Shown: in pieces, positions 38,044 to 49,700 of the stretch
Layout of the letters: each line of letters begins with the position of its first letter
Numbering within the stretch: the stretch's first letter is position 1
Assembly: GCA_050084515.1 (NCBI GenBank)
Contig: CM114274.1
Coordinates: 17,174,001-17,238,000 of the forward strand
DNA from: Blasia pusilla
Taxonomy: Eukaryota > Marchantiophyta > Marchantiopsida > Blasiales
Reading direction: 5' to 3'
Length of the DNA stretch: 64,000 nt
Position numbers and translations under genes: made by a program
Notes under the pieces: model-generated
What the model was told of the DNA's origin: nothing
Databases searched by the model: none
Seen by the model: only the letters and a program-made list of their open reading frames with translations

Positions 38044-38910
38044 CACTAGAACAATGCCATAGTTTTATGACTGGCTCATATGACTCCCTCAAGTCATATA
38101 TGCCTTAAAATGACTGGAAATGACTGACGACTCATGGAGTCATAAAAGCCTAGTCATCTACCATACCATGACTCAAGTCATTTTAGGATGAGAGACCTAG
38201 TCATTTATTTAAATGATTGACACGTCACTAAAGTCGTCTAATATGACGGCCATATCAGCATATGACGTGGCAAGTCGTCAAGTACGACTACTTAAATCAT
38301 GACACACGTCACATTGTATGAGTCAAATGTAGTCATATTGTTCGGAGAATTTCATAAAAATGACTTCACATTCAATTCTATGACTAAGCTTTCAAATATG
38401 CCTAAGTCATATTGATCATTTTGTCTCGTCTAAATGACTTTAAATGGTTGTATACGACTCAATAAATGACACGGTCTTTGTGTATGACTCAAGTCTGACT
38501 ACTTTGTATGACTCCATGCTTTGTGAATATGACTATGAGCTTAAATATATGATTGTTTAAAATGGATCTATGTTTTTTTTAATACATTTTTTCTTATGAC
38601 TAGAATCTAACTTCTATATGACTAATATTTTGCATGACAGGTCTAAATGACTCCATGATTCATTAATATGAGTGCATGATAGATGAATATGACTAGGTAC
38701 CTACATATGTGACTTTTAAATGACTGTATATGGTTTTAGTATGACTTGGTACATGTTTGACATCAATAGTTTAAATGATTGCATATTGTTTTAGTATGAC
38801 TTGGTACATGTTTGACATCAGTAGTTTAAATGAATACATATGGTGTGATATGACTAAAGAGTGGCTACATTATATGACTGAATGATTTATGAATAATATG
38901 ATTCATATGA
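38044..38910. repeat. Left TIR and subterminal repeats of CACTA element
   Basis: After the terminal CACTAGAACAATG the region is filled with more than twenty copies of ATGACT or AGTCAT on both strands. Such arrays bind the small CACTA protein in En/Spm systems. The array fades by about 38910. Confidence 0.8.
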
Positions 38911-39339
38911 TATTTAAATGACTTCAAGATATGGGAATCAGAAGTAGGTCTCAAGATAGAAGGCTAAGGTTCTTTTTGCATAATGTAGCCTATCCATTCA
39001 TACATTGATTTTCACAAGGCATCGATAAAATAACCAAATCAAAGGAAAGGTGGAGATTTTAGTTCAGACACTCCATTCATCAACTGAGAATGCGGTGTAA
39101 AAACAAATATCTGATTGGAAACTACTAACTGTCCAATGCAGGAACTAGAATAAAATTTTTTACTCTCATATTCAAGAAAAGTAAATTCAGCAACAAAGAA
39201 AGTGGTCTTAACGATTACTACAATTAATCAACAGTGATTTATGTGGAGAGTTTGAGGTTTCATAGAGAACGAGTCAACAAAACATGGGCTACTGTAAGTA
39301 AGTATTGTCTACATGTAGGCATGAACATCTAATATTAGC

Positions 39340-39765
39340 CTATGATTTCTTCAAATTTACTTCAGGCCAAAGTACTGAACCTCCAAGAGCATTACCCAAA
39401 GTGTATTGTGGTGGCATATCAACTTCATTTGGCTGCCATAACTTATGATCCAAGAATGCAAGATGGACAATCTTCTCATCCACCCGTACCACCCCCAATG
39501 GGATATCACTCCCATGAAATTTGTGTTGTCCACTCAAGCCAGTTACAACACTTGTGCCCAAAATTGTCCTACTGAGCTTGGGCTTTAGGAGTTGAACCTC
39601 ATCGCCCACACGAATCTGCAAACCCAAGATCCTCCGATGAGTCTTTGGAGGAAACAAAAGCATAAACTTGGTGTTGGACATATAACACAACACATTATTA
39701 GTTACAATTATTTCAATTGAAATATTGCAGCACTTGAATAAAGTTTTGATTATCATGCCAAGCAA
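39340..39765 (-). pseudogene. CACTA second ORF, C-terminal exon
   Basis: An open frame of 141 codons on the minus strand. Its middle (IRVGDEVQLLKPK, ILGTSVVTGLSGQHKFHG) and end (YTLGNALGGSVLWPEVNLKK) resemble the C-terminal block of plant CACTA-associated proteins (TNPA/transposase_24-like), where a W-x-P near the end is typical. It lies downstream of the transposase in the same direction and just inside the left subterminal array. The start is not an ATG-defined exon, so splicing is likely. Confidence 0.5.
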
Positions 39766-40161
39766 GAAAATTTTTCTTCCAAGTCTATGTACATACCTTC
39801 CTAGTGTATTTTTTGTTGCTTCCTGACTTTACATCGCTGTCATGTTCACTACTTGAAGCTTGAATGGCGTCAGAATGCACTCTTGTAACACGTCTTTTTT
39901 ATTTTTTAGAAGACTCTTTCTCCCCAACAATGAAACATGCACAGTACCAAAGGGTAGTAAAATAAAGGGAAAGTAATTTTGTTAAGTTGAATGTAAATCC
40001 ATAGAAGGCTACTAATATATTGCTATAATATCAGAGAGGGAAATATACCAAGCTGGAGCTTGACATTTACTTGTTGTACATAATCTCCTGCTGTAAAAAA
40101 AATTGAAGATCTCTTTGAATCTATAGTAAGTGTAAGGATATGCCAAGCTGGAAATTGACAT

Positions 40162-40608
40162 TTACTTGCTATACATATTCTCTTGCTGGAAAAAAACGAA
40201 GATCTCTTTGAAACTATAGTAAGTGTAAGGATAACAAAAGTAGAGAGGGGAAGAAAAGGAAATCTGAGAGGGTTGTTGTTTAGGTATGTTGTCAAAGAAA
40301 ACAACAACGATACACAAAGCTTTCATCACCCTTGATATTATCCTAGGGACATTCTCTACATCACTCGGCAAGGGCCCCCATCTCTCATCAATAAGATCAT
40401 CATACACCACGAAACGACATACACATATCTCACTCTTGTTCTTATGACGTCTCCACTTCAGGGCCCAAGCCTGATGATTCAGCCCATCAAGAAGTTCCCC
40501 AATTGCATCACACATGCCTTCAGAAGCAAGAATAGCTTCAAGGTCTGATCGAGTTTCCCCCTTACCACCTATTGTACTACCTTGGAGGGCATATGAATGG
40601 CCCTCCAT
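40162..40608 (-). CDS. Hypothetical CACTA internal ORF
   Basis: 148 codons on the minus strand beginning MEGHSYALQGS. I do not recognise the family. Its position between the transposase and the C-terminal ORF suggests an exon of the second CACTA protein. The last third is low-complexity and may be intron, since a roughly 60-bp unit is duplicated at 40040-40230. Confidence 0.3.
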   Translation of the reverse strand: MEGHSYALQGSTIGGKGETRSDLEAILASEGMCDAIGELLDGLNHQAWALKWRRHKNKSEICVCRFVVYDDLIDERWGPLPSDVENVPRIISRVMKALCIVVVFFDNIPKQQPSQISFSSPLYFCYPYTYYSFKEIFVFFQQENMYSK

Positions 40609-40776
40609 TTTGAAAGGTTTTGTTGAAAAATGTCGTCAAGGAGTTGAATCATGAGAGTTATCATGCATGATTGACAAATGCAAACATCTCACACAAAGGT
40701 TAAACTAGAACCATGACATTTGACTCACTTCTCAAAGCAAACCTCATATATGTCAAATATTTGAAGAAAAGGAAAA

Positions 40777-43700
40777 TTAAATCTCTATATCCTCTTCGGA
40801 GCTCTCTTCTTCATAAAGCACTTGTGTGGACACGTGGATGATAGGGACATTATTACAATCTCTATTTGCACTCACCACCTCTTCAGCAGTGAGCTCTAGA
40901 GCACCTAGAGTGTTAGCGAGTGGCACTCTTCTTGATGGCATTTCAATATGGTCAATTGCAACAGAATGTCCTTCATCTAGGTTTCCACTATCATAGATAT
41001 CCGAAATTACTTGACGGGATCTAGCTTCTTTTCTCAAAAAAACCTTCCATCCACTTCCTTGGTTGGCATCTCAAAAAAATTCTTGTTCCATTTGAGATGG
41101 GAACACAAAGGGTTGATGGTTGATAGGCTCACAAGATCTAAGGTTTACAAGTAGGAAGCCTTCACCGTCTCGCTTTATGGATGGCATCCTTGATCTCCAA
41201 TCTGTCCTCACCCACCTCCCTCTCATTAATATTACAGGTCGATCAACAATCCCGTAATCAAGCGCAATTGTATCGACCAGAACTCCCACATATGAATAAG
41301 CACAATTCTGATCATCATTACCCTCATCCAAAAATATTGCTCCAATTCCACTATTGTAAGTGGAGTATGCATCATATCCACCCTCTCCCTCTACCCTATA
41401 GTGATTGCCATAAGCCTTCATAGACTTGTATGAGAGAACTTTTGCTTGTGGAGGAATTGACAAAGCCAATAGGTCTTCATCCACCTTCCCATCTTTTACC
41501 CTAGCATCTCGAAGGATAGCTGGTTGAATCCACTCTTTAAATAGAAACTGATTTATTCTCAGCCTCAAATTTCATGGTAGAAAGAAAGAACATCACCAAA
41601 GAATAAGGTTACATGGAAGATGAAACAAATATGTAAGGTTCAGAAGATCAGGTTTAGGGTTTCCATACATTGAATATAGTTGAAATTTACCTGCGCCACA
41701 TGACCATACACTCCATATTGTGTAGGACATAGTGGCGTGCCAACATAATCATTTCTCGGGATAATATGATTTCACGTCATGCACCTTCCAACTTCTCCCC
41801 TACGACCCCTTCTTCTTCGCCGTCATCCCATATTCGTGACCTCACATCCTCAAATCTTTTCATATACTCAGTCACAAATCCCAATGCCTCATCTTTGATA
41901 TACCCCTCCGCCATACATCCCTCTAGGCGAGCTTTAGATCTAACATATTTTTTCAGAGTACCCATGTATCTTTCCATTGGATACATCCATCGGCAAGCTA
42001 AAGGCCCACATATATCCAATTTTGGAAAACGTGGATAACAAGATGTGTCATCACATCAAAAAATGATGGTGGAAAATGCATCTCCAATAGGCAAAGGGTA
42101 ATTGATGTATCCTTATGTAGTTGTTCATAGCATGTAGGATCATACACTTTACAACACAATAACCTAAATATCTTACTCAAACACATGATTGATGAGCAAA
42201 TTGGATCCTTCATTAGCCCATGAAGGGCGAAGGGAAGGATTTGGTGAATCAACATGATAATCATGTGACTTCATGGATCCCAAATTCTTTTTAACCACGT
42301 GCTTCTTCAACTATGCACTATATCCTATAGGCACTTTCGTGGACTCAATCCTAGCTAGGAAAATGGACATTTCATGAGGTGATAAAACATAATCACATTG
42401 AGGTTTCACTAGCCTTGTTGCTTTACTTGGATGGGGTTGTAACCATAAGTGAGGTTGAATTCCACGAGCCTCCATATCTCTTCTAACCTTCACTGTATCC
42501 TTCATCCCAAATAGAGTTTTAACTAGATCCTCAGATATATTCTTCTCCATATGCATAACATCTAGGGTGTGTCGTATCAGCAGATGCTAAGTTGAGGTCA
42601 AGGAAAAATATATGCATATTCATGGTTGACAAGAGATAAGTAACTATATCACCTACCACAAAATTTTTTTGAAAACAATTCGATGTTTGTTGGATACTTT
42701 CCAATATGGCAAATCAAAGAGTATACTTCACCACTTTACCCTTGTCCTCTTGTATGGATAAGTAGGAGCATCCTCTCGACCACCTCCATCATCATATTTT
42801 TTTCCTCTTCAACCCATTCTAGAATTTCATCTGATGTAATCCTTGGCGGTGGTGGTCTAGACTCGCTCTCACCATTGAATCGAGGGCCATAAGGTCGCCC
42901 TCTCCAACCATGGTCTAGTGGAAGATGTCTTCTATGACCGCCAAATATAGGCTTTCCACATTGTTTGGAGAAATCTGAATCCACATACGGTCCACATACG
43001 GTATACACAAGTTTTCCACCATGGCTTTGCCTTGAGATTGTGCCATAGGCTGGATAATTATTTATAGTTCATAAGATCATGGCTCTAAATTTGAATCCAT
43101 GTGGTCTTTTCACATCATGGAATTCAATTCCATTCGAAAACTCCCTAAACTCCTCTATCAAGGGGGCCAAGAAGGTGTTGATATTCTCTCCATTCACACT
43201 CTCCTTACCAGGTATGATAAGAGCCAACATGACAAAAAACTTTTTTGTTTGAAGCCAAGGTGGCAAATTGTAGTTAACCAATAGGATTGGCCATGTTGAC
43301 CATGAGCTTGCCTTATCAGAGTATGGATTAACTCTGTCAAGTGCTAAACAAAACCTACAATTTCTACCCTCTATAGCAAAATCAGGGTACAAACATTCAA
43401 TATGATTCCAAGCCTTGCTGTCCCCTGCATGTCTTACCATGTCATTCTTACTTTTGTTCTCAGAAGACCAACTCAATAACTCAGACAAGGCCCTACACCT
43501 ATACATACGCTGGATCCACGGGATTCCAGGGAAGTGTCTCAATACCTTATTTGGTACTAAAGACTTCCCGACTTGCTTGAACCTAGCATTCCCACACTTC
43601 GGGCAAATTTCTGCACCTTCCAAGTCCCCTCAAAATAGAACACAACCTTTAGGGCAGGCATGGATAGAGTTATAGCTCATACCAAGTTTACTAATGAGTT

Positions 43701-44427
43701 TATTTGCTGCATAGTATGATGGTGGGACAAGATTTTCTACGTAAGATGGGAGTATCATCTCTCCTACGTAAGATGGGAGTACCATCTTACGTAGGAGTTT
43801 CAATATCTCATCAATTACAATATTAGGGACCCCATGGGTCATACCAATATTGAAAAGGAGAATAACAAATGCAAGTAAAGAAGTCTAGGCTCCAGGGAAG
43901 AGTGGCTTCATGTTGTGGTAAGCTCATGAAAATCTGATGGAATATTTGGATCATTGGTTTCATTGAGGTTCCCGTTCTCTATCCCACTTTCATCAACAGC
44001 CATATCCTCATCATGGAGAAGATCATATTCTCTAAAAATATCATTCAACATCTGGGGAACATCAATATCAACATCCAAATCATGATTCTTTGGATGTGAG
44101 ATTTTAGGTCTAACATAGGATTGCATAATGTGCTCACGTTGCTCCTTGTCATTGACCTCTTGTTGTGTGAGCCACTCCTCATCTGAAGAGTCCCAGTCCT
44201 TCCTACTTTTTGGACCTCGACAAATATGAGATTGACCATTTTTCCTCAGATGGTCTTCTACCTTTGCTAGTCCCAAGGTAGTTCCGCCCTTGCACTCTGT
44301 ACAAGGCCATCTTGCCCTCTTCCTCCCCACTTTACGAGACCTATCGCACTCCCTTTGCCACAACTTATAGTCGTGTGCTTGGATTCTATGAGGATGTGTC
44401 AAATCCAACCGGACATGAGCAGTCCTT
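40777..44427 (-). pseudogene. TNP2-type CACTA transposase, disrupted
   Basis: Minus-strand frames give the En/Spm transposase in order. The N-terminal block runs to 43908 (WPCTECKGGTTLG and a second Cys/His stretch). The Transposase_21 core lies at 43623-43069 (CPKCGNARF, GIPWIQRMYRC, FAIEGRNCRFCLALDRVNPY) and continues at 43008-42736 (KPIFGGHRRHLPLDH) and 42556-42311 (HMEKNISEDLVKTLFGMK). DUF4218-like sequence follows at 42264-41777 (MHFPPSFFDVMTHLVIH, CRWMYPMERYMGTLKKYVRS). DUF4216-like sequence lies at 41568-41071 (GNHYRVEGEGGYDAYSTYNS, FPSQMEQEFF). The family cuts and pastes the element by binding its ends. Frames are broken by indels. The 5' end is cut off at 44427 by the nested gypsy LTR, so it cannot be expressed from its own start. 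Confidence 0.88.
43761..43797. repeat. Perfect 16-bp hairpin inside transposase
   Basis: Arms 43761-43776 (CTCCTACGTAAGATGG) and 43782-43797 are exact reverse complements with loop GAGTA. Part of the first arm is also duplicated directly just upstream (CTACGTAAGATGGGAGTA at 43738-43755). Confidence 0.85.
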
Positions 44428-45835
44428 TGTGGTATGTCATGACGACACGGATTATGTCATAGAGTACAAGTGTGCTAGTAGAGGCCATTCCTTATGTAGG
44501 AACGTAGTGGCTAGGTAGAGATGTGGTTTCATACATAGGGTTGGGGGTTGCTCAATTGGGGGTGACTTTCCCAATAGGATCCGTTGTTAGGTTGGAGGAT
44601 ATAAGGTGGAGTGCACTCAAAGAACAGTCAGTTCTTTGAGTTGAGCCTGTTGCGTTGGGAGTTAGCCTTGGTAGTGAGTAGAGCTCTTGGGTGTGGTGTT
44701 TCCCGCAAGCTTCGACCAAGATTCTCCCATCGTGGAGTGGGTTTGGCTTGATTGTATGTGATTTATACGTGTTTTATGACAGTAGGTCTTTCATGGATTT
44801 CACTCAAAGAACTGACGTAGATCGATGGAAGCTTCGATTGTGGATCAATAGGATCTGGTTAGGGCTGATTGTGTACTCAGCCGTGGATGTTCGTGGCTTG
44901 TGGCCTATGTTGGAGGTGTGAATCTGGTGTGTGGTTGGTTGGGAGAGAAGCGCCTTGTGGAGAGCTTTCCAACGCTTTTTAGATCGCCGGATTTTGTCAA
45001 GGGAGTTGGAAGTTATCAAGGATTGAAGATTCTGGTTCGTGTTCGACGGTTTTCAGATGTGGAGAGCTTGGAGTGCGGAAGCTTTGTTAAAGTTCATCCA
45101 GATCGGGTGAGAGGCTTCGAGGCAACTCGTGGAAGCTCCGGGCGAGTGGGCGTGAGAGGCGGAGTAAGGAGCAAGGAGCAAGCAAGCAAGCTTGCTTGCT
45201 TGGGCGTGAGGCAATTTTTGCGGGATTTGTGATTTGAGTGTTGCATAACTGGTCACCCATCTTTGGGCTATTCTGCCTGGAGGACGCTTAACTGCTGAGT
45301 TCTTAACTATGCCAGTGTACACACTATTGTAGCTCATTTGGTGCTGTTAGGAGATGTGTTAGGCGATTTATGCATCTTAGGTTTTTGGTTGATGTACCTC
45401 TAGCGCATAGTACAGTGTAGCCTCTACATGCAGGTGATATTTTCAGGTGCTGCGAGTTCGACTAGAACGTCATCGACCCGCGGCGGAGTAGCTATTGCGT
45501 TAGAATTGTGTGGTGGGTTTTGTGGATTCAGGGGGCACCACGTTTGGTGGATTATGTTACCTTGATTTCCATTTGCGATTGCAGGGTTGTCGTTGGACTT
45601 CCTGTGTTTGGATCCCCTCCAGCGGTGCTTCTTGCTTGCGCGCCCATTTTTAGGGTTTGACGCTAATTTCCAAAGTAGTGTTACTCTTGTGTGCTACCGG
45701 TAGTGAGGCTGGAGGGATGACGAGTAGACCCTGGGAGGCTTCTTGTGGTGATGACAAATTAGGTTGCCTACACCCATAGCTAGTAGAGCTAGAATAGTAA
45801 AGCGACATCGACGTCACTTGGTTATTTGGTGGTGG
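44428..45835 (+). repeat. 5' LTR and leader of the methyltransferase gypsy element
   Basis: LTR sequence starts TGTGGTA at 44428, then jumps to TGTCATGACG. Compared with the 3' copy, a segment of about 103 bp between these points is absent. From 44435 it aligns with 53331-53696 and 63597-64000. TATAAGG at 44600-44606 is conserved, followed by an inverted repeat at 44615-44641. A perfect 24-bp palindrome lies at 45179-45202. The LTR end and the primer-binding site could not be fixed, so the feature includes the untranslated leader up to the gag frame. Confidence 0.7.
44600..44641 (+). promoter_or_regulatory. LTR TATA box and conserved start-site hairpin
   Basis: TATAAGG at 44600 is followed 15 bases later by ACTCAAAGAAC / GTTCTTTGAGT (arms 44615-44625 and 44631-44641, loop AGTCA). 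The same TATA-plus-inverted-repeat pair occurs in the LTRs at 53.5 and 63.76 kb with small changes. The usual 25-35 bp TATA-to-start spacing would put the transcript start inside the hairpin. Function is inferred. Confidence 0.5.
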
Positions 45836-47398
45836 TAATTTGGTGGTGGTGCGGCATCGACGTTGGTCATCACGGAGCTATCAGGTGGTCTGGTTGGGGA
45901 CCGTGGTGCGGACAGTGGTGGTTTCACACGGAGTGGATTTAGGTATTGGCTACCTTTTCCACTTCCGACGGTTGATGAAGAGGATGACGAGGGTGTTCCA
46001 AACACCAAGTCTTCTAAGTTGTTATCGAGTGTTGCAGCTCCATTGATTTGGGACATGGAAGGTGGATATGGGGACATTAAGGGCCCACGACGATACTCGG
46101 GTGCAGTGGGCACCATTGAGTTGGAGGACTTCATGCAGGAGTTTGATACGTGGTGTGATATGCAGATGTTGCGGAACGCCACGTTGTTTACACCCTTCTT
46201 GGCTTGGAAGGGGTTGTTTCAGCACTTGGAAGGACCACCCATGGATGATTACCATGAGTTTAGGAAGGACCATGTTGCCGAGATTGAGGCATGGAGACAA
46301 TATTGGTCTCTAGGCTATGTGTCTATCATCCATGGTGGTATTGGTAGTAGTGCTCCTACTATGCCAGCCAGCCCGACGTTGAGTGGTACGAGTACGAGCC
46401 GGAGTGGGGGTACCAATGGAGGTACTAGTGGGGGTACTAGTGCCCCACCATCGTTCAACCTAGTTGCAGAGTTCTTCAAGAGGTTGAAGAAAAAATATCA
46501 AGGATTGAAGACGGAGAAGTTGAGGAGTCTTCAAGAATTTGAGCGAAAGATTGGTGAGAGTCTTTGTGAGGCATACACTCGTATGCGATGCTTGATTTCA
46601 GTTACCCAGGGTGTGATTGAGGATCAGGCAGTCCAGTTTTGGTATGGGATCTTGAACACAGATTTGCGCCGTAGGGTACGTGATGCTACTCTTATGAGTG
46701 ATGATTCACCCACATTGACCCATGTGTTTGCTCTATCTGAGAAGATTGAGCTTAACATGGTGAAGGAGAGAGTGGTGACATCCGCATTCAGTAGGGATAC
46801 AACTACTACTTCTCGTGTTCAGCAGCCTACCTCACACTCTCGTAGTAGTGATGGTTGTAGTAGTAGTGGGAGTAGTGGGGGGTACACACGACCTGAGTTA
46901 GGTCCTAGAGGGACACTTGCGTAGAGACCATTGCCTTCATTTGCTGCCCCGCAGCAAGGACTGTCATGTTGGACATGTGGAGGTGATCATGTTAGGAAAT
47001 TTTGTCCCCAAGAGGATGGGAGACGGACTTTGGAGGATGGGCCTCAGTCGGCCCCAACATAGTGTGATCATTGCGGGAGACCAGGTCATCCTCGAAAGCA
47101 TTGCTTTGATCTTCATCCAGAGTTGAGAACAGCCCGCGGCCGTGGTGGAGTAGCTCCGAGAGGCGGAGGTGGTAGAGGTGGTAGGGATGGTAGAGGTGGA
47201 CCAGTGGTTGGAGAGCCTACGGTGGCTACCCCTACCACTACGACAGTAGTCGCCTATGGTCGCCGAGGATTGAGCGATTGGAGGCGAAGTTGGCGACTAT
47301 GGCTTGTATCCAAAGATAGATCAGGTTCAGAGCATGGGCTTCCACCTCTTATGGAGGGGATGATCTTTCTTATATGGCGAGTGCAAAGAAAAGGTTGA
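45836..47398 (+). pseudogene. Gag with two zinc knuckles
   Basis: One frame runs from a TAA at about 45835 to 47398 and is interrupted only by TAG at 46922 and 47060. The capsid-like part has the retrotransposon gag pattern (EFFKRLKKKYQGLKTEKLRS, FERKIGESLCEAYTRMRC, VQFWYGILNTDLRRRV). Two zinc knuckles follow: CWTCGGDHVRKFC at 46967-47005 (a shortened knuckle) and CDHCGRPGHPRKHC at 47063-47104 (CX2CX4HX4C). A Gly/Arg-rich RGG-like tail follows. The protein would package the RNA. No ATG lies at the frame's start, so the true initiation codon is lost or upstream. Both stops could come from CAG or CAA by C-to-T change. Confidence 0.85.
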
Positions 47399-47666
47399 GG
47401 CATCAGTGCGATTCGAGAGGAGCCACTCGAGCGTCAGAGCCACTTGGTGCTACTGTGGAGTTGGACCCACAGAAGGGTGAGGCTGGGAGGCAGGCTAGGC
47501 TTCCCTAGTCATTCTTGTTGTGTGAGGTGCTTAGGAGTCTATTCATGGTTCCTACGCAGCCTATTGAGCCGACAGTGGGGACCGGGGCATCTACATCGCG
47601 TGTAGTAGACACGGATGCAGCATCTAGTGCAGTATTGCGGATGGCAACTTCAGTGTTGGGATCCCC

Positions 47667-48533
47667 ATGGTTTTCGGCCATGAGCTGATGGCTTTAGGAG
47701 TTGACTTAGCTCCTGTATTTCAGCTAGCAGCTACGTTGTGTGAACGTGGGGGTGTTACTGCTACACGTGTTGAGGTGGATGAGGGTTTTGCGGTGGAGCG
47801 ACCCTCTATGTCAAGAGTAGCATTGAGTACCAGTGCTACTTCGCAGGCAGCAACGGCAAAGATGGATGCATTACCAGCCCGGCCAGCCATTGATTGTGAG
47901 AAGCTTACACCTCGTGTATATATATTGGGCAACCGGAGTGGGATATTCCGATTGGTGAGTCCTAGAGGACAGGTGTATAGACCAGATAGAGTCTTGTTAG
48001 ACTCTCGTGCCCAACCTTTGATGTTGGGAAAGGCGGCATGTATTGGTTTGGGTATTCCGAGGTCAGAGCTAGAGCCTTGCCCATTCCACATTCAAACATC
48101 ACTTGGAGGAGCCAATGATAGGTCTCAATTCATGACACGGGAGAAGTTTTTTGTACAGTTGAGACCAGATGATGCGACTGATAGCTCCCGGTTGGGAGTT
48201 TCTGCGGTAGTCACATCAGTCGAGTTGTATGATGTACTAGTTGGAGGAGCAGTATTGTACCTGATGGGTTTTCAGATGGATTACTGGAATGAGACAACGT
48301 CTTATAGACCTGGTTGGCAGTCCGAGGATGGACGTATGAGCCAAGTTCCTGTGAGATTTATTTATGGGGCTCGACTAGGAGGGTCTTCCCCAATAGTGTT
48401 AGCATCTATGGCTGGTTTTAGTGGAGTAGTCACTTGGCCACGAGACTTTTTGGAGGGTAATGTTTATGCTATGGATTCTCCTACGCATGAGGAGGTAGAG
48501 GAGGTCCCTATTTTTGCAGCCGTGGCATCCTGA
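47667..48533 (+). pseudogene. Aspartic protease region, active site altered
   Basis: A 288-codon open frame from ATG 47667. It ends in a retropepsin-like domain: VLLDSRAQPLMLGKAA is the active-site loop, followed by the typical hydrophobic strands (GVSAVVTSVELYDVLVGGAV) and MGFQMDYWNETTSYRPGW. The catalytic Asp is kept (codon 48000-48002), but the D-S/T-G triad reads D-S-R, with CGT at 48006-48008 in place of Gly. This should abolish activity. The region before residue 110 is not recognised and may belong to the gag-protease linker. A stop at 48531 ends the frame, but related sequence continues in the same frame to 48743. Confidence 0.75.
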
Positions 48534-48639
48534 TTGTTAGATGTGCCACTTTGGAGTTCACGGGGTGCACTACGGCAGGAGGCTGATCGCCTAGTGCAAG
48601 AGGCTTGGTGTGAGGCTGTTAAACCTCACAAGGAAGAGG

Positions 48640-49700
48640 GGGCCCCACGGCGGACTCCTACTTGTGGTCCACTGTTGGGTTATCACCTTTGGTTACTACA
48701 CCCATTGTATGGCAGTATCCGCTGGAGGCCATTTGCGTGTTAGATCTCTTTGGTGGGATTAGCACAAGTTTGGCTGTAGTGTTGCAGGCCGGTATTTCAG
48801 TGCGGAGATACGTGTAGGTGGAGCGAGATGAGACGGCCCAGAGAGTCTCATCCTGACATATTGGTCAGCTGATGCGGAGATATCCTGAGTTTTTGCCGCC
48901 ATCAGCTATTCGTGGGTACCAACGTGCTTTGCCCTAACACATTGCATTGTTGGGGGCGCACGACCTTGAGAGGGTTGGTCCTGTGGATTTGGTGATTGCT
49001 AGGTGGCCATGTCAGGGTCATACACGTGCAGGTCATGGTGAGGGATTACACGACCCTAGGTCTCGATTGTTTTGGGAGATGTTACGGGTGTTATGACATC
49101 TTCAGGTTCATCAGGCCCGAGCTCCAGCTTACATTCTGGAGAATCTTCCATTCTTGGGTGACACTCGGACCCGGATGATGGCGAGTGCTCATGAGGTGCG
49201 GTCTTGGATTGGACCAGCGGTGTTGTTGGATGCAGCGCAAGTTGGCTCGCGTGCACATCGCCCACGCTTGTGGTGGACAAACTTGTTGCCTAGGGAGGTT
49301 CTACGTCGAGCATATGATGGAGTGCAGCGGGATCCTTGCCTTACAATGGATAGTATCTTGGATACTAGGCGACTTTCTCAGGTGGTGAGGGTTATTGATC
49401 GGTCACCCATGGCAGTGGTGAACCGTATGGGCCAGCCTAGGATGGCACTACCCACATTTATGAGTTTTTCCCTCGTCCCATGCCTATAGGGAAGGTTGTC
49501 TCGGGCTGGTATGGGATTCTCATGTGCGACAGTTGGTGGAGCCTAACGCTGATGAGAGAGAGCGTGCGATGGAATTTGCTACTGGTGTGACAACGGTTGC
49601 TTTCATTTATGAGGCTTCACGACGTCATGTGTTGGATCAGGCCATGGACCTGAATTGTTTGACTTGGATTTTGAGTCTTGGTATGGCCGAGCAGCGTCGA
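48640..49700 (+). pseudogene. C5 cytosine DNA methyltransferase domain, DNMT3-like
   Basis: The domain would transfer a methyl group from S-adenosylmethionine to carbon 5 of cytosine. Motif I, VLDLFGGISTSLAVVLQAG, begins at 48737. Motif IV, DLVIARWPCQGHTRAGHG, keeps the catalytic Cys (TGT 49010-49012). SRLFWEMLRVL parallels the DNMT3 block GRLFFEFYRLL. Motif VI is ENLPFL (Glu codon 49139-49141). Motif VIII is AAQVGSRAHRPRLWWTNLLP (49232-49291), close to the DNMT3 AHRARYFWGNLPG block. Motifs IX-X follow (EPNADERERAMEFATGVT, VLDQAMDLNCLTWIL) up to about 49690. Length of about 320 residues fits a complete catalytic domain. Damage: stops at 48815, 48854, 48935 and 49094, a one-base expansion in a T5 run at 49465-49469, and a frame change between about 48640 and 48700. 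The domain joins the protease and RT in collinear order, so it was part of the polyprotein. Confidence 0.9.

Noticed and set aside
45240-45860. tRNA primer-binding site or tRNA gene
   Set aside because: No match to the usual initiator-Met primer site, and no cloverleaf could be drawn. TTTGGTGCTG near 45328 was considered but lacks support.
48640-49700. Methyltransferase as a separate nested host gene or bacterial contamination
   Set aside because: The frame order is collinear with protease and RT, decay is equal to the flanks, and no LTR, TIR or duplication surrounds the domain. Contamination would not sit inside a polyprotein.
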